Positions 33,120 to 40,976 of a stretch of DNA of 64,000 nt are shown here, in pieces. The stretch spans positions 558,001 to 622,000 of the forward strand of contig NZ_JAVBIJ010000001.1 in the NCBI RefSeq assembly GCF_032193765.1, given 5' to 3'. A model generated the notes under the pieces. That model was given only the letters and a program-made list of their open reading frames with translations. It was not told the DNA's origin and ran no database searches. How positions within the stretch are numbered: the first letter of the stretch is position 1; each line of letters begins with the position of its first letter. The stretch comes from Rhodoferax potami (GTDB lineage Bacteria; Pseudomonadota; Gammaproteobacteria; Burkholderiales; Burkholderiaceae_C). A program made the translations under genes and the position numbers.

Positions 33120-33953
33120 TTGGATATTACGTTGTTGATCAAGGCCGCCATCATGGGCGTGGTGGAAGGGCTGACCGAGTTTTTGCCGATTTCGAGCACC
33201 GGGCATCTGATTCTTGCGGGCTCGCTCTTGGGCTTTGTGGATGCCAAAGCCAAGGTGTTTGATATTGCGATCCAGACCGGTGCAATTTTTGCCGTGATTC
33301 TGGTCTATTGGCAAAAGATCCGCGACACCATCGTTGCCCTGCCGGCCGAGCGCTCGGCCCAGCGTTTTGCGCTGAATGTATTCATCGGTTTCTTCCCCGC
33401 TGTCATTCTCGGCCTGCTGTTTGGCAAGGCCATCAAGGCACATTTGTTCACGCCGGCGGTGGTGGCTACTACCTTCATTGTGGGCGGCTTCATCATTCTG
33501 TGGGCAGAGCGCCGTCAGAGCGCAGGCGGCACCGCAGTGCGGGTGCACAACGTGGACGACATGAGCCCGCTGGACGCCCTGAAAGTGGGGCTGGTGCAGT
33601 GTCTGGCCATGGTGCCCGGTACCAGCCGCAGCGGCGCCACCATCATTGGCGGCATGTTGCTGGGCTTGTCGCGCAAAGCAGCTACCGATTTTTCTTTCTT
33701 CCTCGCGATTCCGACCCTGATTGGTGCGGGTGCCTACAGCCTTTACAAAGAGCGTGGCCTGTTGTCGGTGGCGGATGTGCCGATGTTCAGCGTCGGCCTA
33801 GTGTTCTCATTCATCAGCGCGTGGTTGTGCGTGCGCTGGTTGCTCAAGTTCATCTCTACCCACAGCTTTGTCGGCTTCGCGTACTACCGGATTGTGTTCG
33901 GCATCGTGGTGCTGCTCACCTCCTGGAGTGGGCTGGTAGTCTGGGCCGAGTGA
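33120..33953 (+). CDS. uppP: Undecaprenyl-diphosphatase
   Basis: A 277-residue membrane enzyme that recycles undecaprenyl pyrophosphate to the monophosphate carrier for cell-wall synthesis. Signatures: '[17 protein letters not shown]' and '[19 protein letters not shown]' (PGTSRSG active-site loop), with about eight helices. The start is probably TTG at 33120 ('[13 protein letters not shown]', preceded by AGGGAGAG). The upstream TTG at 33093 is rejected because it lies in repeat R7 and has no ribosome site. Confidence 0.93.
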   Translation: MDITLLIKAAIMGVVEGLTEFLPISSTGHLILAGSLLGFVDAKAKVFDIAIQTGAIFAVILVYWQKIRDTIVALPAERSAQRFALNVFIGFFPAVILGLLFGKAIKAHLFTPAVVATTFIVGGFIILWAERRQSAGGTAVRVHNVDDMSPLDALKVGLVQCLAMVPGTSRSGATIIGGMLLGLSRKAATDFSFFLAIPTLIGAGAYSLYKERGLLSVADVPMFSVGLVFSFISAWLCVRWLLKFISTHSFVGFAYYRIVFGIVVLLTSWSGLVVWAE

Positions 33954-33981
33954 TCTGCGGGGTGCCTTGCCCCGGTTTGCC

Positions 33982-34006
33982 AAAGGCCACTGTGGTGGCC
34001 TTTTTT
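33982..34006 (+). terminator. Rho-independent terminator after uppP
   Basis: AAAGGCCAC and GTGGCC pair (loop TGTG), followed by six T at 34001-34006. It ends the uppP transcript and overlaps the last codon region of the convergent REC-GGDEF-EAL gene. Confidence 0.85.
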
Positions 34007-35726
34007 ACGCCGGTAGCGCGGTGTTTTGCAGCTCGGTAAAAAAGCGCTCGGCTTGCGGGGCGGGTACCGCAGGGCTGAACAAATAGCCTTGGGCGTCATC
34101 GCACCCCAGCTCGCGCAGATAAGCGAGCTGCTCGGGGGTCTCTACCCCTTCCGCCACCAGTGACAGGCCGAAGCTCTGTGCCATGGCCACGATGGCCCGG
34201 GTGATCGCCACATCGCCCAAGTCGTGGGGAATATTGCGCACAAAGGATTGGTCGATTTTGAGGGTGTCGAGCGGGTAGCGTTTCAGGTACGACAGGCTCG
34301 AGTAGCCGGTGCCGAAGTCGTCCATCGCAAGGTGCACGCCCAGGGCTTTGCACTCGTGCAGGGTAGCCAGGGTGTTGGCCACGTTGTGCAAGGCCAGGCT
34401 TTCGGTCACCTCCAGCTCCAGCGCGCTGGGCGGAATGCCGGTTTCTTTCAGAATCCGGCCCACCAATTCCGGCAGGTTTTGCCCGACAAACTGCCGCGCG
34501 GAGATGTTGACCGCAATCCGGAAGCCTTGGTGCCCCTGGGCTATCCAGCGCGCGGCTTGTTGCGCGGCGGTGCGCAACACCCATTCACCCACCTGCACAA
34601 TGATTCCGCTTTGCTCCGCAATCGGGATGAATTCGCTCGGCGGTATCGCACCCAAGGTGGCATGGTGCCAACGCAGCAGCGCCTCGAAGCCCACGACTTT
34701 GCCGGTCGCAATGCGGATCTGGGGCTGGTAGTACAGCTCCAGGTCACCGGCATGCAGGGCGCTGTGGAGCTCGTTGTGGATCAGCAAGGTGCGCGCGACC
34801 CGCCGGTTCATGGCGCTGTCAAAGTAGGCGTACATGCCCGGGCCGTCCGGCTTGGCGTGGTGGAGCGCGGACTCTGCGTTGAGCAGCAGCGCGTGCACGC
34901 TGTCGGCCTGTGCCGGGTAGGTGCTGCCACCGGCGCTGGCGGTCAGAAACAGGGTGTGTCCGGATACCCGGTAGGGCTGCGCCAAGGCGGTCAAGGCTAC
35001 CGTGGCAAAGCCAGCCAAAGAGCAGGCATCCGGCAAGCCGGTAACGCACACTGCGAACTGGTCTCCGCCGAGCCGGCCGACCACATCATGCGGGTGGCTG
35101 GACACCGAACCGCGGATGCACTGCTGCAGCCGTTTGCCCACCTCGCGCAAAACGAGATCGCCGACCCCGGTGCCCAAGGATTCGTTGATTTTTGAAAAAC
35201 CGTCCAGCCCGAAGCAGAGCAAGGCTACGGTTTCGCAAGTGCTGACCGCGTGGTCGAGCTGCTCTTCAAACAAGTCCCGCCCGGGGAGTCCTGTCAGGGT
35301 GTCGATTTGCATGGCCTGTTGGGCCTCGGTTTGCAGACGTTGCGCAGCCAGTTGCTGGATACGGCTACGCTCCAGGCGGGCGCTGATGGCGGCCAGTAGC
35401 TCTTCGCGGCGGCAGGGCTTGGTGAGGTAATCGTCTGCGCCGAGGTTCATGCCGGTGCGGGTGTCACTGCGGTCGGCGCGGGCCGTGAGCATGATCACCG
35501 GCAGGGTGGCTGTGGCCGGGTGGCTGCGCAATGCTTTGATGAGCCCGAAACCGTCGAGCTCCGGCATCATGACGTCGGTCAGCACCAGGTCGGGGCGATG
35601 GGCGAGGGCGGCCGTCAAGGCCACACGGCCATCCGCTGCGGCGGTGACTTCGTAGCCTTCCAGCTCGAGCATCCACTGCAGGTTTTCCCGCAGGGAGGGT
35701 TCGTCTTCCGCGATCAAGATGTGCAT
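34005..35726 (-). CDS. Response regulator with degenerate GGDEF and intact EAL domains
   Basis: A 573-residue protein: receiver (residues 1-120, phospho-acceptor in 'LVLTDVMMPELDG', 'YLTKPC'), GGDEF-like domain (about 150-310, active site reads 'GGDQF' instead of GGDEF) and EAL domain (about 320-570: 'FEALLRWHH', 'NISARQF', 'LEVTESLAL', '[14 protein letters not shown]', 'LKIDQSF'). All EAL catalytic residues look present, so it probably hydrolyses cyclic-di-GMP, with the GGDQF domain serving regulation. It overlaps the upstream kinase (TGATG), so it is the kinase's output partner. Confidence 0.93.
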   Translation of the reverse strand: MHILIAEDEPSLRENLQWMLELEGYEVTAAADGRVALTAALAHRPDLVLTDVMMPELDGFGLIKALRSHPATATLPVIMLTARADRSDTRTGMNLGADDYLTKPCRREELLAAISARLERSRIQQLAAQRLQTEAQQAMQIDTLTGLPGRDLFEEQLDHAVSTCETVALLCFGLDGFSKINESLGTGVGDLVLREVGKRLQQCIRGSVSSHPHDVVGRLGGDQFAVCVTGLPDACSLAGFATVALTALAQPYRVSGHTLFLTASAGGSTYPAQADSVHALLLNAESALHHAKPDGPGMYAYFDSAMNRRVARTLLIHNELHSALHAGDLELYYQPQIRIATGKVVGFEALLRWHHATLGAIPPSEFIPIAEQSGIIVQVGEWVLRTAAQQAARWIAQGHQGFRIAVNISARQFVGQNLPELVGRILKETGIPPSALELEVTESLALHNVANTLATLHECKALGVHLAMDDFGTGYSSLSYLKRYPLDTLKIDQSFVRNIPHDLGDVAITRAIVAMAQSFGLSLVAEGVETPEQLAYLRELGCDDAQGYLFSPAVPAPQAERFFTELQNTALPA

Positions 35727-37522
35727 CACGTATTCCCGGTGTCGGCTGGTGGGGCTTCGAGCATCACGGTGAAGCAACTGCCTTGCCCCGCCGCGCTGTG
35801 CAGACTGATGGTACCGCGGTGGCACTCCACCGCGTCCCTGACAATCGAGAGACCGAGGCCGGTTCCGGCGATGTTGCCGACATTGCTGGCGCGGTGAAAG
35901 CTTTCAAACAAATTGGGTTGGTCCGCGGGTGGTATGCCGATCCCCTGGTCGGACACCTCAATCAGCAGCTTGGTGGCTTGCACTGGCTTCACCCGCAAGG
36001 CGACTGTACCACCATCGGGCGAGTACTTGACCGCGTTGGACAACAGGTTGCCCACGATATTGCGGACCAGGCTTTCGTCTATCTCAAACCGCAAGCCCTC
36101 GTCCGGCAGGTCCAGTGTCATCTGGATGTTCTGAAAGGCATCCGGCATGGTGCTGCGGAGTTCGTCCACGAGGCTCCTGCAAAAGCTGGCAATCGCGGAG
36201 GCCTGAGGCTTGAATTGCAAACGCCCGGCTCCGGACTGGCCGATGACCAAGACGTTCTCCAGCATGTGCGCCATGCGTGCTACCGCGTCGTCAATTTTCT
36301 GCAGGGTGAGCCGCTTCTGCTCAGTGCTCATGCGGGCTTCGTAGTGGCTCAGCAACTCCACCGAGCCGTGGATGGTGGCCAGCGGTGTGCGGAATTCGTG
36401 CGACGCCACCGAAATGAACCGGCTTTTGAGGTCGTTCAGTTCAATTTGCTGCTGCAAAGCCCGCTTTTGGTCGGCCTCTGCGCGTACCCGTGCGGTGACA
36501 TCAACGACAAATAGCAAGGTTGCATCCCGTTGCCCCCACTGAATCAACACCGCGGACAGATCGAGGGTGCGCACCTCGCCCCGGGCGGTAATGACCCGGA
36601 AGCTGTAGTTTTCTTCCACCGGTTCGCCGCGCAGGCGCCGCTGGTGCCGCTCAACGACAGTGGGTACGTCTTCCGGGTGGATGCTGCCGGTGAAGGGCAT
36701 GGCCATCAGGGCCTCGGTGGTGTGACCCACGATCCGCTCCATGCTCGGGTTCACAAACACCATGTGACCGTTTTGCACGACGACCACCCCCACCCCGACG
36801 TTTTCAATCACCGAGCGGTAGCGCGCTTCTGATTTGCGCAGCTCTTCAATGGTCTGGTAGCGCTCGATGGCGGCACTGACGTGGTTCGCGAAAAACCCGA
36901 GAATCTCCACATCCTCGTCGTTGTAAATGACGTCGTCGCTGTAAGCCTGCACCACCAAGACACCGAAGGTCCGGCCGTGAATCTGCATCGGTACGCCGAG
37001 CCAGGAGGCGAAGGTCAAGTCTCCGCTGGAATCTGCCATGTGGCCCGCTTCACGCAGCGCTGCAAAGCGTGCTGCATCCAGCAGCAAGGGCTGTTGAAGC
37101 TCTAGCAAGTATTCCGTCATGCCTTTTTTGTAGGGCACGCCGTAGCGCTGCATTTCGTCGCCATCCCGCTCGTCCACGTAGTAAGGAAAGTCCACCACCC
37201 CAAGGTCGTGGTTGTGCAGTGCCACATAGAAGTTGTCGGCAAACATCAACTCGCGCAGCAGCTGGTGCACCACTTGCAGGAAATCGTGAAACGAGAGGCC
37301 GGCGGTTGCACGCTCTGCAATCCGGTAGAACACCCGCTGCATGGTCTCAGCCCGCTTTTGCTTCTCGTTGTCCTGCTGCATCTCTGTGGTGCGCCGGATC
37401 ATCCACTGGCGTGCCCCACTTAGCTGGGCAACCACTTGCTGTTGCAAGGATTCGTTTTCCGCACGCAGCGCGGCAATTTGTGCTTCCAGCGATTCCAGTA
37501 ACTTGGAGGCCGGAATGGTCAT
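35726..37522 (-). CDS. GAF-PAS sensor histidine kinase
   Basis: A 598-residue soluble-looking kinase. A coiled N-terminus ('LEAQIAALRAENESLQQQ') leads into a GAF domain (about 65-220), a PAS domain (about 230-345, 'ENVGVGVVVVQNGHMVFVNP'), a HisKA domain with 'VASHEFRTPLATIHGSVEL' and an ATPase domain ('NIVGNLLSNAVKYSPDGG', 'DQGIGIPP', 'GTGLGLSIV'). It would relay to the REC-GGDEF-EAL protein encoded next. The ATG at 37522 is chosen; the extra upstream 29 codons overlap the hydrolase gene. Confidence 0.92.
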   Translation of the reverse strand: MTIPASKLLESLEAQIAALRAENESLQQQVVAQLSGARQWMIRRTTEMQQDNEKQKRAETMQRVFYRIAERATAGLSFHDFLQVVHQLLRELMFADNFYVALHNHDLGVVDFPYYVDERDGDEMQRYGVPYKKGMTEYLLELQQPLLLDAARFAALREAGHMADSSGDLTFASWLGVPMQIHGRTFGVLVVQAYSDDVIYNDEDVEILGFFANHVSAAIERYQTIEELRKSEARYRSVIENVGVGVVVVQNGHMVFVNPSMERIVGHTTEALMAMPFTGSIHPEDVPTVVERHQRRLRGEPVEENYSFRVITARGEVRTLDLSAVLIQWGQRDATLLFVVDVTARVRAEADQKRALQQQIELNDLKSRFISVASHEFRTPLATIHGSVELLSHYEARMSTEQKRLTLQKIDDAVARMAHMLENVLVIGQSGAGRLQFKPQASAIASFCRSLVDELRSTMPDAFQNIQMTLDLPDEGLRFEIDESLVRNIVGNLLSNAVKYSPDGGTVALRVKPVQATKLLIEVSDQGIGIPPADQPNLFESFHRASNVGNIAGTGLGLSIVRDAVECHRGTISLHSAAGQGSCFTVMLEAPPADTGNT

Positions 37523-37526
37523 CTGC

Positions 37527-38330
37527 TCAGCCCCCGAGGTTGCGAAGGGCCGCTTCCAGCGCCGCCGCTGTCGCGAGGGGCTTTTCCATGGGGAAAAGAT
37601 GGGTGCCATCGAGCATCATGTTCCGTCCCTTGGTGATTTTGTTGGTCAGATCCATGCCGACTTGCTTCATCTCTGCGGACTGGTCTCCCCCGATGAAAGC
37701 CACAGGGCATTTCAGCGGATGACGGGCCAACAAGCGATCCAGGTTGTCGGGCAAGGTGTTGTAGAAAGCGGTTTCTACATCACGGTCGAAGGCTAGCACG
37801 CGTTTGCCTTCGCTGTCTTCAGGGAAATCGTGTACGTAATCCAGCAGGACTTGCGGGTCCCAGCGGGCAAAAGCCTTTTTGTGCTGGAAATGCGCAAGGG
37901 CCGCATCGGCGTCAGGCCAGCTGTTACGCCGTTTGCGGCTCACCGCGCCCGGCGATATCGACCCCACGAGTTGGGTGGTTTTGGCTAAGCCCACCATACG
38001 CGAGCGCCAGCCGCCCACCAAAGGGGAGTCGATCAACACCACACCTTTGGCCAGACCGGGCTGGCGCGCTGCCGCCATCACACTCAAGAAGCCCCCCAGC
38101 GAGTGGCCCACGAGCCAGACAGGCTCGCCGGCTTTTTCGACGATGGGGGTTGCAAAGTCCACCAGCTGTTGTACGACGTTCGGCCAGTTGTTGCTGACCG
38201 GGTAGCGTGGATCATGGCCGTATTTGTCAACGGCTTTGACGCTGTAGCCCCGGGCACGCAGGCTTTTGAAAAGCACTTTGTAGGTGGCGGCGGGAAAGCT
38301 GTTGGCGTGAGAGAAAACGATGGTCGACAT
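37527..38330 (-). CDS. Alpha/beta hydrolase
   Basis: A 267-residue alpha/beta hydrolase with oxyanion-hole start 'VFSHANSFPAATY', nucleophile elbow 'LVGHSLGGFLSV' (Ser), 'VVLIDSPLVGG', and a late 'DGTHLFPMEKP' giving the catalytic histidine. The substrate is unknown; such enzymes hydrolyse esters or thioesters. It stands four bases upstream of the kinase start and 10 bases downstream of the Anbu gene, in one leftward run. Confidence 0.88.
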   Translation of the reverse strand: MSTIVFSHANSFPAATYKVLFKSLRARGYSVKAVDKYGHDPRYPVSNNWPNVVQQLVDFATPIVEKAGEPVWLVGHSLGGFLSVMAAARQPGLAKGVVLIDSPLVGGWRSRMVGLAKTTQLVGSISPGAVSRKRRNSWPDADAALAHFQHKKAFARWDPQVLLDYVHDFPEDSEGKRVLAFDRDVETAFYNTLPDNLDRLLARHPLKCPVAFIGGDQSAEMKQVGMDLTNKITKGRNMMLDGTHLFPMEKPLATAAALEAALRNLGG

Positions 38331-38340
38331 GCGGGCGAGA

Positions 38341-39168
38341 CTAAATCAATTTCTCGTCAGGGGTGGTGATCTTCTTCAATGGCAGGCTGCGGGTGCTGGG
38401 TATCAACAGCGGCACATCGGTCTGGCCGCCGTTCCACATCGGGTCTTCAATGCTGTCGAACACTTCGCGCAGCTTCTGGCCCCAGCTGTTGTGCAGCATC
38501 TTGAAGTACGGGTTGTTCTCGTCGATGCATACCACCTTGTCGGTCTGGAAGCTGTTCGCTTCGTACACCACCATGTCCAGCGGCAGGCCCACCGACAGGT
38601 TGGACTTGAGGGTGGAGTCCATGGACACCAGCGCGCATTTGGCGGCCTCGTCCAGCGGGGTGTCGGGGGTGATCACGCGGTCTAGCACCGGCTTGCCGTA
38701 TTTGGATTCGCCCACCTGGAAGTAGGGCGTCTCGGGGGTGGCCTCGATGAAGTTGCCGGCCGAGTAGACCTGGAACAGGCGCATGCCTTCGCCCTGAATC
38801 TGACCACCGAAGATCAGCGACACGTTGAAGTCCACGCCCGCATTCTTGAGTGCAGCGCCGTCGCGCTCTTGTACCTTGCGGATGGCCGAGCCCAGCACGC
38901 GGGCAGCATCGAACATGCTCTTGGCGTTCCAGATGGTGATGCCTTCGTCGTCTTCGTGGTCCTTGAGCTTTTCGATCTGCAAGATCTCGCGGACTGATTG
39001 GGAGATGCTGAGGTTGCCGGCCGAGAGCAGGACCATGAAGCGGTCATTGGGCTTCTCGTACACGATCATTTTGCGGAAGGTGCTGATCTGGTCGAGTCCG
39101 GCGTTGGTGCGGGAGTCTGAGAGGAACACCAGGCCGGCGTTGAGTTTGATGGCGACGCAGTAGGTCAT
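38341..39168 (-). CDS. Anbu/proteasome-like N-terminal-nucleophile protease
   Basis: A 275-residue protein starting 'MTYCVAIKLNAGLVFLSDSR', so removal of Met would expose Thr-1 as nucleophile. 'TFRKMIVYEK' carries the conserved lysine region and 'LVSMDSTLKSNLSVGLPLDM' the later proteasome-family segment. This is the bacterial Anbu (ancestral beta-subunit) family, related to proteasome and HslV subunits. Anbu is usually in an operon with transglutaminase, alpha-E and ATP-grasp genes; none is visible here, so this copy is isolated. Substrates are unknown. Confidence 0.9.
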   Translation of the reverse strand: MTYCVAIKLNAGLVFLSDSRTNAGLDQISTFRKMIVYEKPNDRFMVLLSAGNLSISQSVREILQIEKLKDHEDDEGITIWNAKSMFDAARVLGSAIRKVQERDGAALKNAGVDFNVSLIFGGQIQGEGMRLFQVYSAGNFIEATPETPYFQVGESKYGKPVLDRVITPDTPLDEAAKCALVSMDSTLKSNLSVGLPLDMVVYEANSFQTDKVVCIDENNPYFKMLHNSWGQKLREVFDSIEDPMWNGGQTDVPLLIPSTRSLPLKKITTPDEKLI

Positions 39169-39213
39169 TTTTATTGTCGTTGAGGGCGAAACCTAGAGTG
39201 TATCGAGGCGAGA

Positions 39214-39735
39214 TCACTTACCGGTTTCGAGCAATGTCAAAAGAGCCTGCAAGGTCGCCACCGTAGTTCGGGCATCCTCCAGAACTGCTTTAGTGAAAAA
39301 GCGTGGATAAATTCTGGGCTCTGAGGCAGGGCCGCCAAAGGCTGCTTCGAAGGCTTGCTTCAATTGTTCAGTCGTTCTGTCTTGAATCGACTTTTTGTGG
39401 ATTTGTAGCAGCAGGCCCTCAAGACAAGGAGTGGACGCCAATACTTGAATTCGCTCTTTGCGGGCAATGCTTTCAGTCCTCTGGTCCCAGCCAACGTCTG
39501 TATCCAGCAACGCCACACGATGGTCGAAATCAGCATTTCTCGATTGCCGAATCACGACATTCACCACATGCGATGCACCCATGCCGCGTGCATTTTTCAC
39601 GTCGAATCGAAAGCCACAACCACGCTGGACATAGAGACCTACCAAGTGCTTCAGAAAATACTCTTCAGAATAGCCTTCCCCAACCACCAAAATTGTTCTG
39701 ACAACACTTCGTCGAGCAAGTTTGTGATTGCTCAT
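39214..39735 (-). CDS. rloB: RloB-like TOPRIM protein
   Basis: A 173-residue protein with a TOPRIM-like core: 'ILVVGEGYSEEYFLKHL' (acidic first motif), 'VALLDTDVGWDQRTES' (D-x-D) and 'LASTPCLEGLLLQIH'. It starts within the stop of the ATPase gene (ATGA), so the two are coupled. RloB proteins pair with RloA ATPases in restriction-linked loci and relate to the OLD/AbiLi/retron-Ec78-like ATPase plus nuclease idea. It is expected to cut or bind nucleic acid as part of phage defence; not tested in any relative I can name. Confidence 0.8.
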   Translation of the reverse strand: MSNHKLARRSVVRTILVVGEGYSEEYFLKHLVGLYVQRGCGFRFDVKNARGMGASHVVNVVIRQSRNADFDHRVALLDTDVGWDQRTESIARKERIQVLASTPCLEGLLLQIHKKSIQDRTTEQLKQAFEAAFGGPASEPRIYPRFFTKAVLEDARTTVATLQALLTLLETGK

Positions 39736-40916
39736 AGCTGCGGCACTGCCCCGTAGGCACCTGCCATGTACTTGGCATAGTGGTTATGGTCTGCGCGGAT
39801 GCCCTCTACGCTGTCAAGCCGCCAGGCACTGCTCTCGTTGAATTCGTTTTTCTCAACCAGCGTCACTTGCGATTTGTGGAGCAAATTCAGCACCTCCATG
39901 GCATGGCAAGTGAAAAGCAGTTGTGCCTTGTGCGGATTGGTTCGCGGATTGGCAAACAAATCCAAAATCGGTTCCAGCATGTGGGGGTGCAAGTCGTTCT
40001 CGAACTCATCAATGACTGCCAAGCCACCGGCCTCCAATACGGGTAGAAGCCGAGAAAGCAAAATGAACGCACCTTGGGTGCCGCTGGACTCTTGCGCAAA
40101 GTCCAGTGCAAAGCTGGAGCCATCGTGCATTTTGTGAAAGCCGTAGGGTCGCCACAACTTTTGTTGCGTGTTGTCGGGGCCAGTGACCTCAAATTCTTTC
40201 AATTGCACATCACTAAGCCCCAAATCCCATTGCGATAGCAGTTGGGTCATGGAGACTCGGTGCGCATCATGGTTAGCAAACAACTTGGCGGCAGCAATCA
40301 GTTGATTGCTGTCCTGAACTATCCGCCCGTATTGATGAATATTGCTCCACACATAGGGTGCAACCATGCGTAAGGCCAATGGCACCCCGTACTGAGCGGC
40401 AGTAGCAATCAGTGACGCGTTGGGCCGCACCTTCACGGCCTCTGAGGGGGCAAAGCCAAAATCTTGTTGTTTCACGGTGTAGGTCTGCCGTGCCTCATCC
40501 CAATTGCGGACAAACACGTAGCTCATGCGCTGACGTTTTACATAAAGGGCCTCATGCAGTACGCGTTGCTGTGTGGCACGCAGGGTGTACCGCCAGAGCT
40601 GCCCATCAAAGTCGATTTCTGCCTCAAACTCAGTGGCTTCATCAGCGCCTGCTGGGTGGGGGCTGAAAGGCAAAGGCGCAGATGGCTCCATTTGGAAGGA
40701 ATGAGCCATAAACCAGTGCACGAATACCACCGGCTTGAGCAAACCCGTCTTCCCACTGGCATTGGGGCCAATGACGGCCATGACTGTGCTCAGTCGCTCG
40801 CCCGTATCGGCGTCCATGGACCAAGCAGATGACGCATTGCGCTGATCAACTTGCCAAGAAACCTCAGTGCGTTCACGGAAAGACTGGAAATTGGAGAAGG
40901 CAAAACTATGTAGCAT
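39732..40916 (-). CDS. rloA: RloA-like AAA ATPase
   Basis: A 394-residue SMC/ABC-type ATPase: Walker A 'AVIGPNASGKTGLLKPV' near residue 50, signature-like region 'FAQESSGTQGAFILLSRLL', Walker B 'GGLAVIDEFENDLHPHMLEP', and 'LLFTCHAMEVLNL' for the switch histidine. This family (AAA_15/AAA_21) includes OLD-like and RloA defence ATPases. It is co-translated with rloB and lies 60 bases downstream of the MmeI-like gene. Role: likely senses phage infection and activates RloB; inference from context. Confidence 0.85.
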   Translation of the reverse strand: MLHSFAFSNFQSFRERTEVSWQVDQRNASSAWSMDADTGERLSTVMAVIGPNASGKTGLLKPVVFVHWFMAHSFQMEPSAPLPFSPHPAGADEATEFEAEIDFDGQLWRYTLRATQQRVLHEALYVKRQRMSYVFVRNWDEARQTYTVKQQDFGFAPSEAVKVRPNASLIATAAQYGVPLALRMVAPYVWSNIHQYGRIVQDSNQLIAAAKLFANHDAHRVSMTQLLSQWDLGLSDVQLKEFEVTGPDNTQQKLWRPYGFHKMHDGSSFALDFAQESSGTQGAFILLSRLLPVLEAGGLAVIDEFENDLHPHMLEPILDLFANPRTNPHKAQLLFTCHAMEVLNLLHKSQVTLVEKNEFNESSAWRLDSVEGIRADHNHYAKYMAGAYGAVPQL

Positions 40917-40932
40917 GCCCCTATTAAATCAC

Positions 40933-40956
40933 TTTTCGTACGAAAATTTGTACCAA
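40933..40956. promoter_or_regulatory. Two GTAC-centred palindromes upstream of rloA
   Basis: TTTTCGTACGAAAA (40933-40946) is a perfect 14-bp palindrome. A second imperfect dyad centred on GTAC (TTTGTACCAAA, 40947-40957) lies 12 bp away, about one helical turn. They fill the short gap between the MmeI-like stop and the rloA start, where a separate promoter and operator for rloAB could be. No repressor gene is adjacent. Confidence 0.4.
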
Positions 40957-40976
40957 AATTGATTTGATACCCTTTT

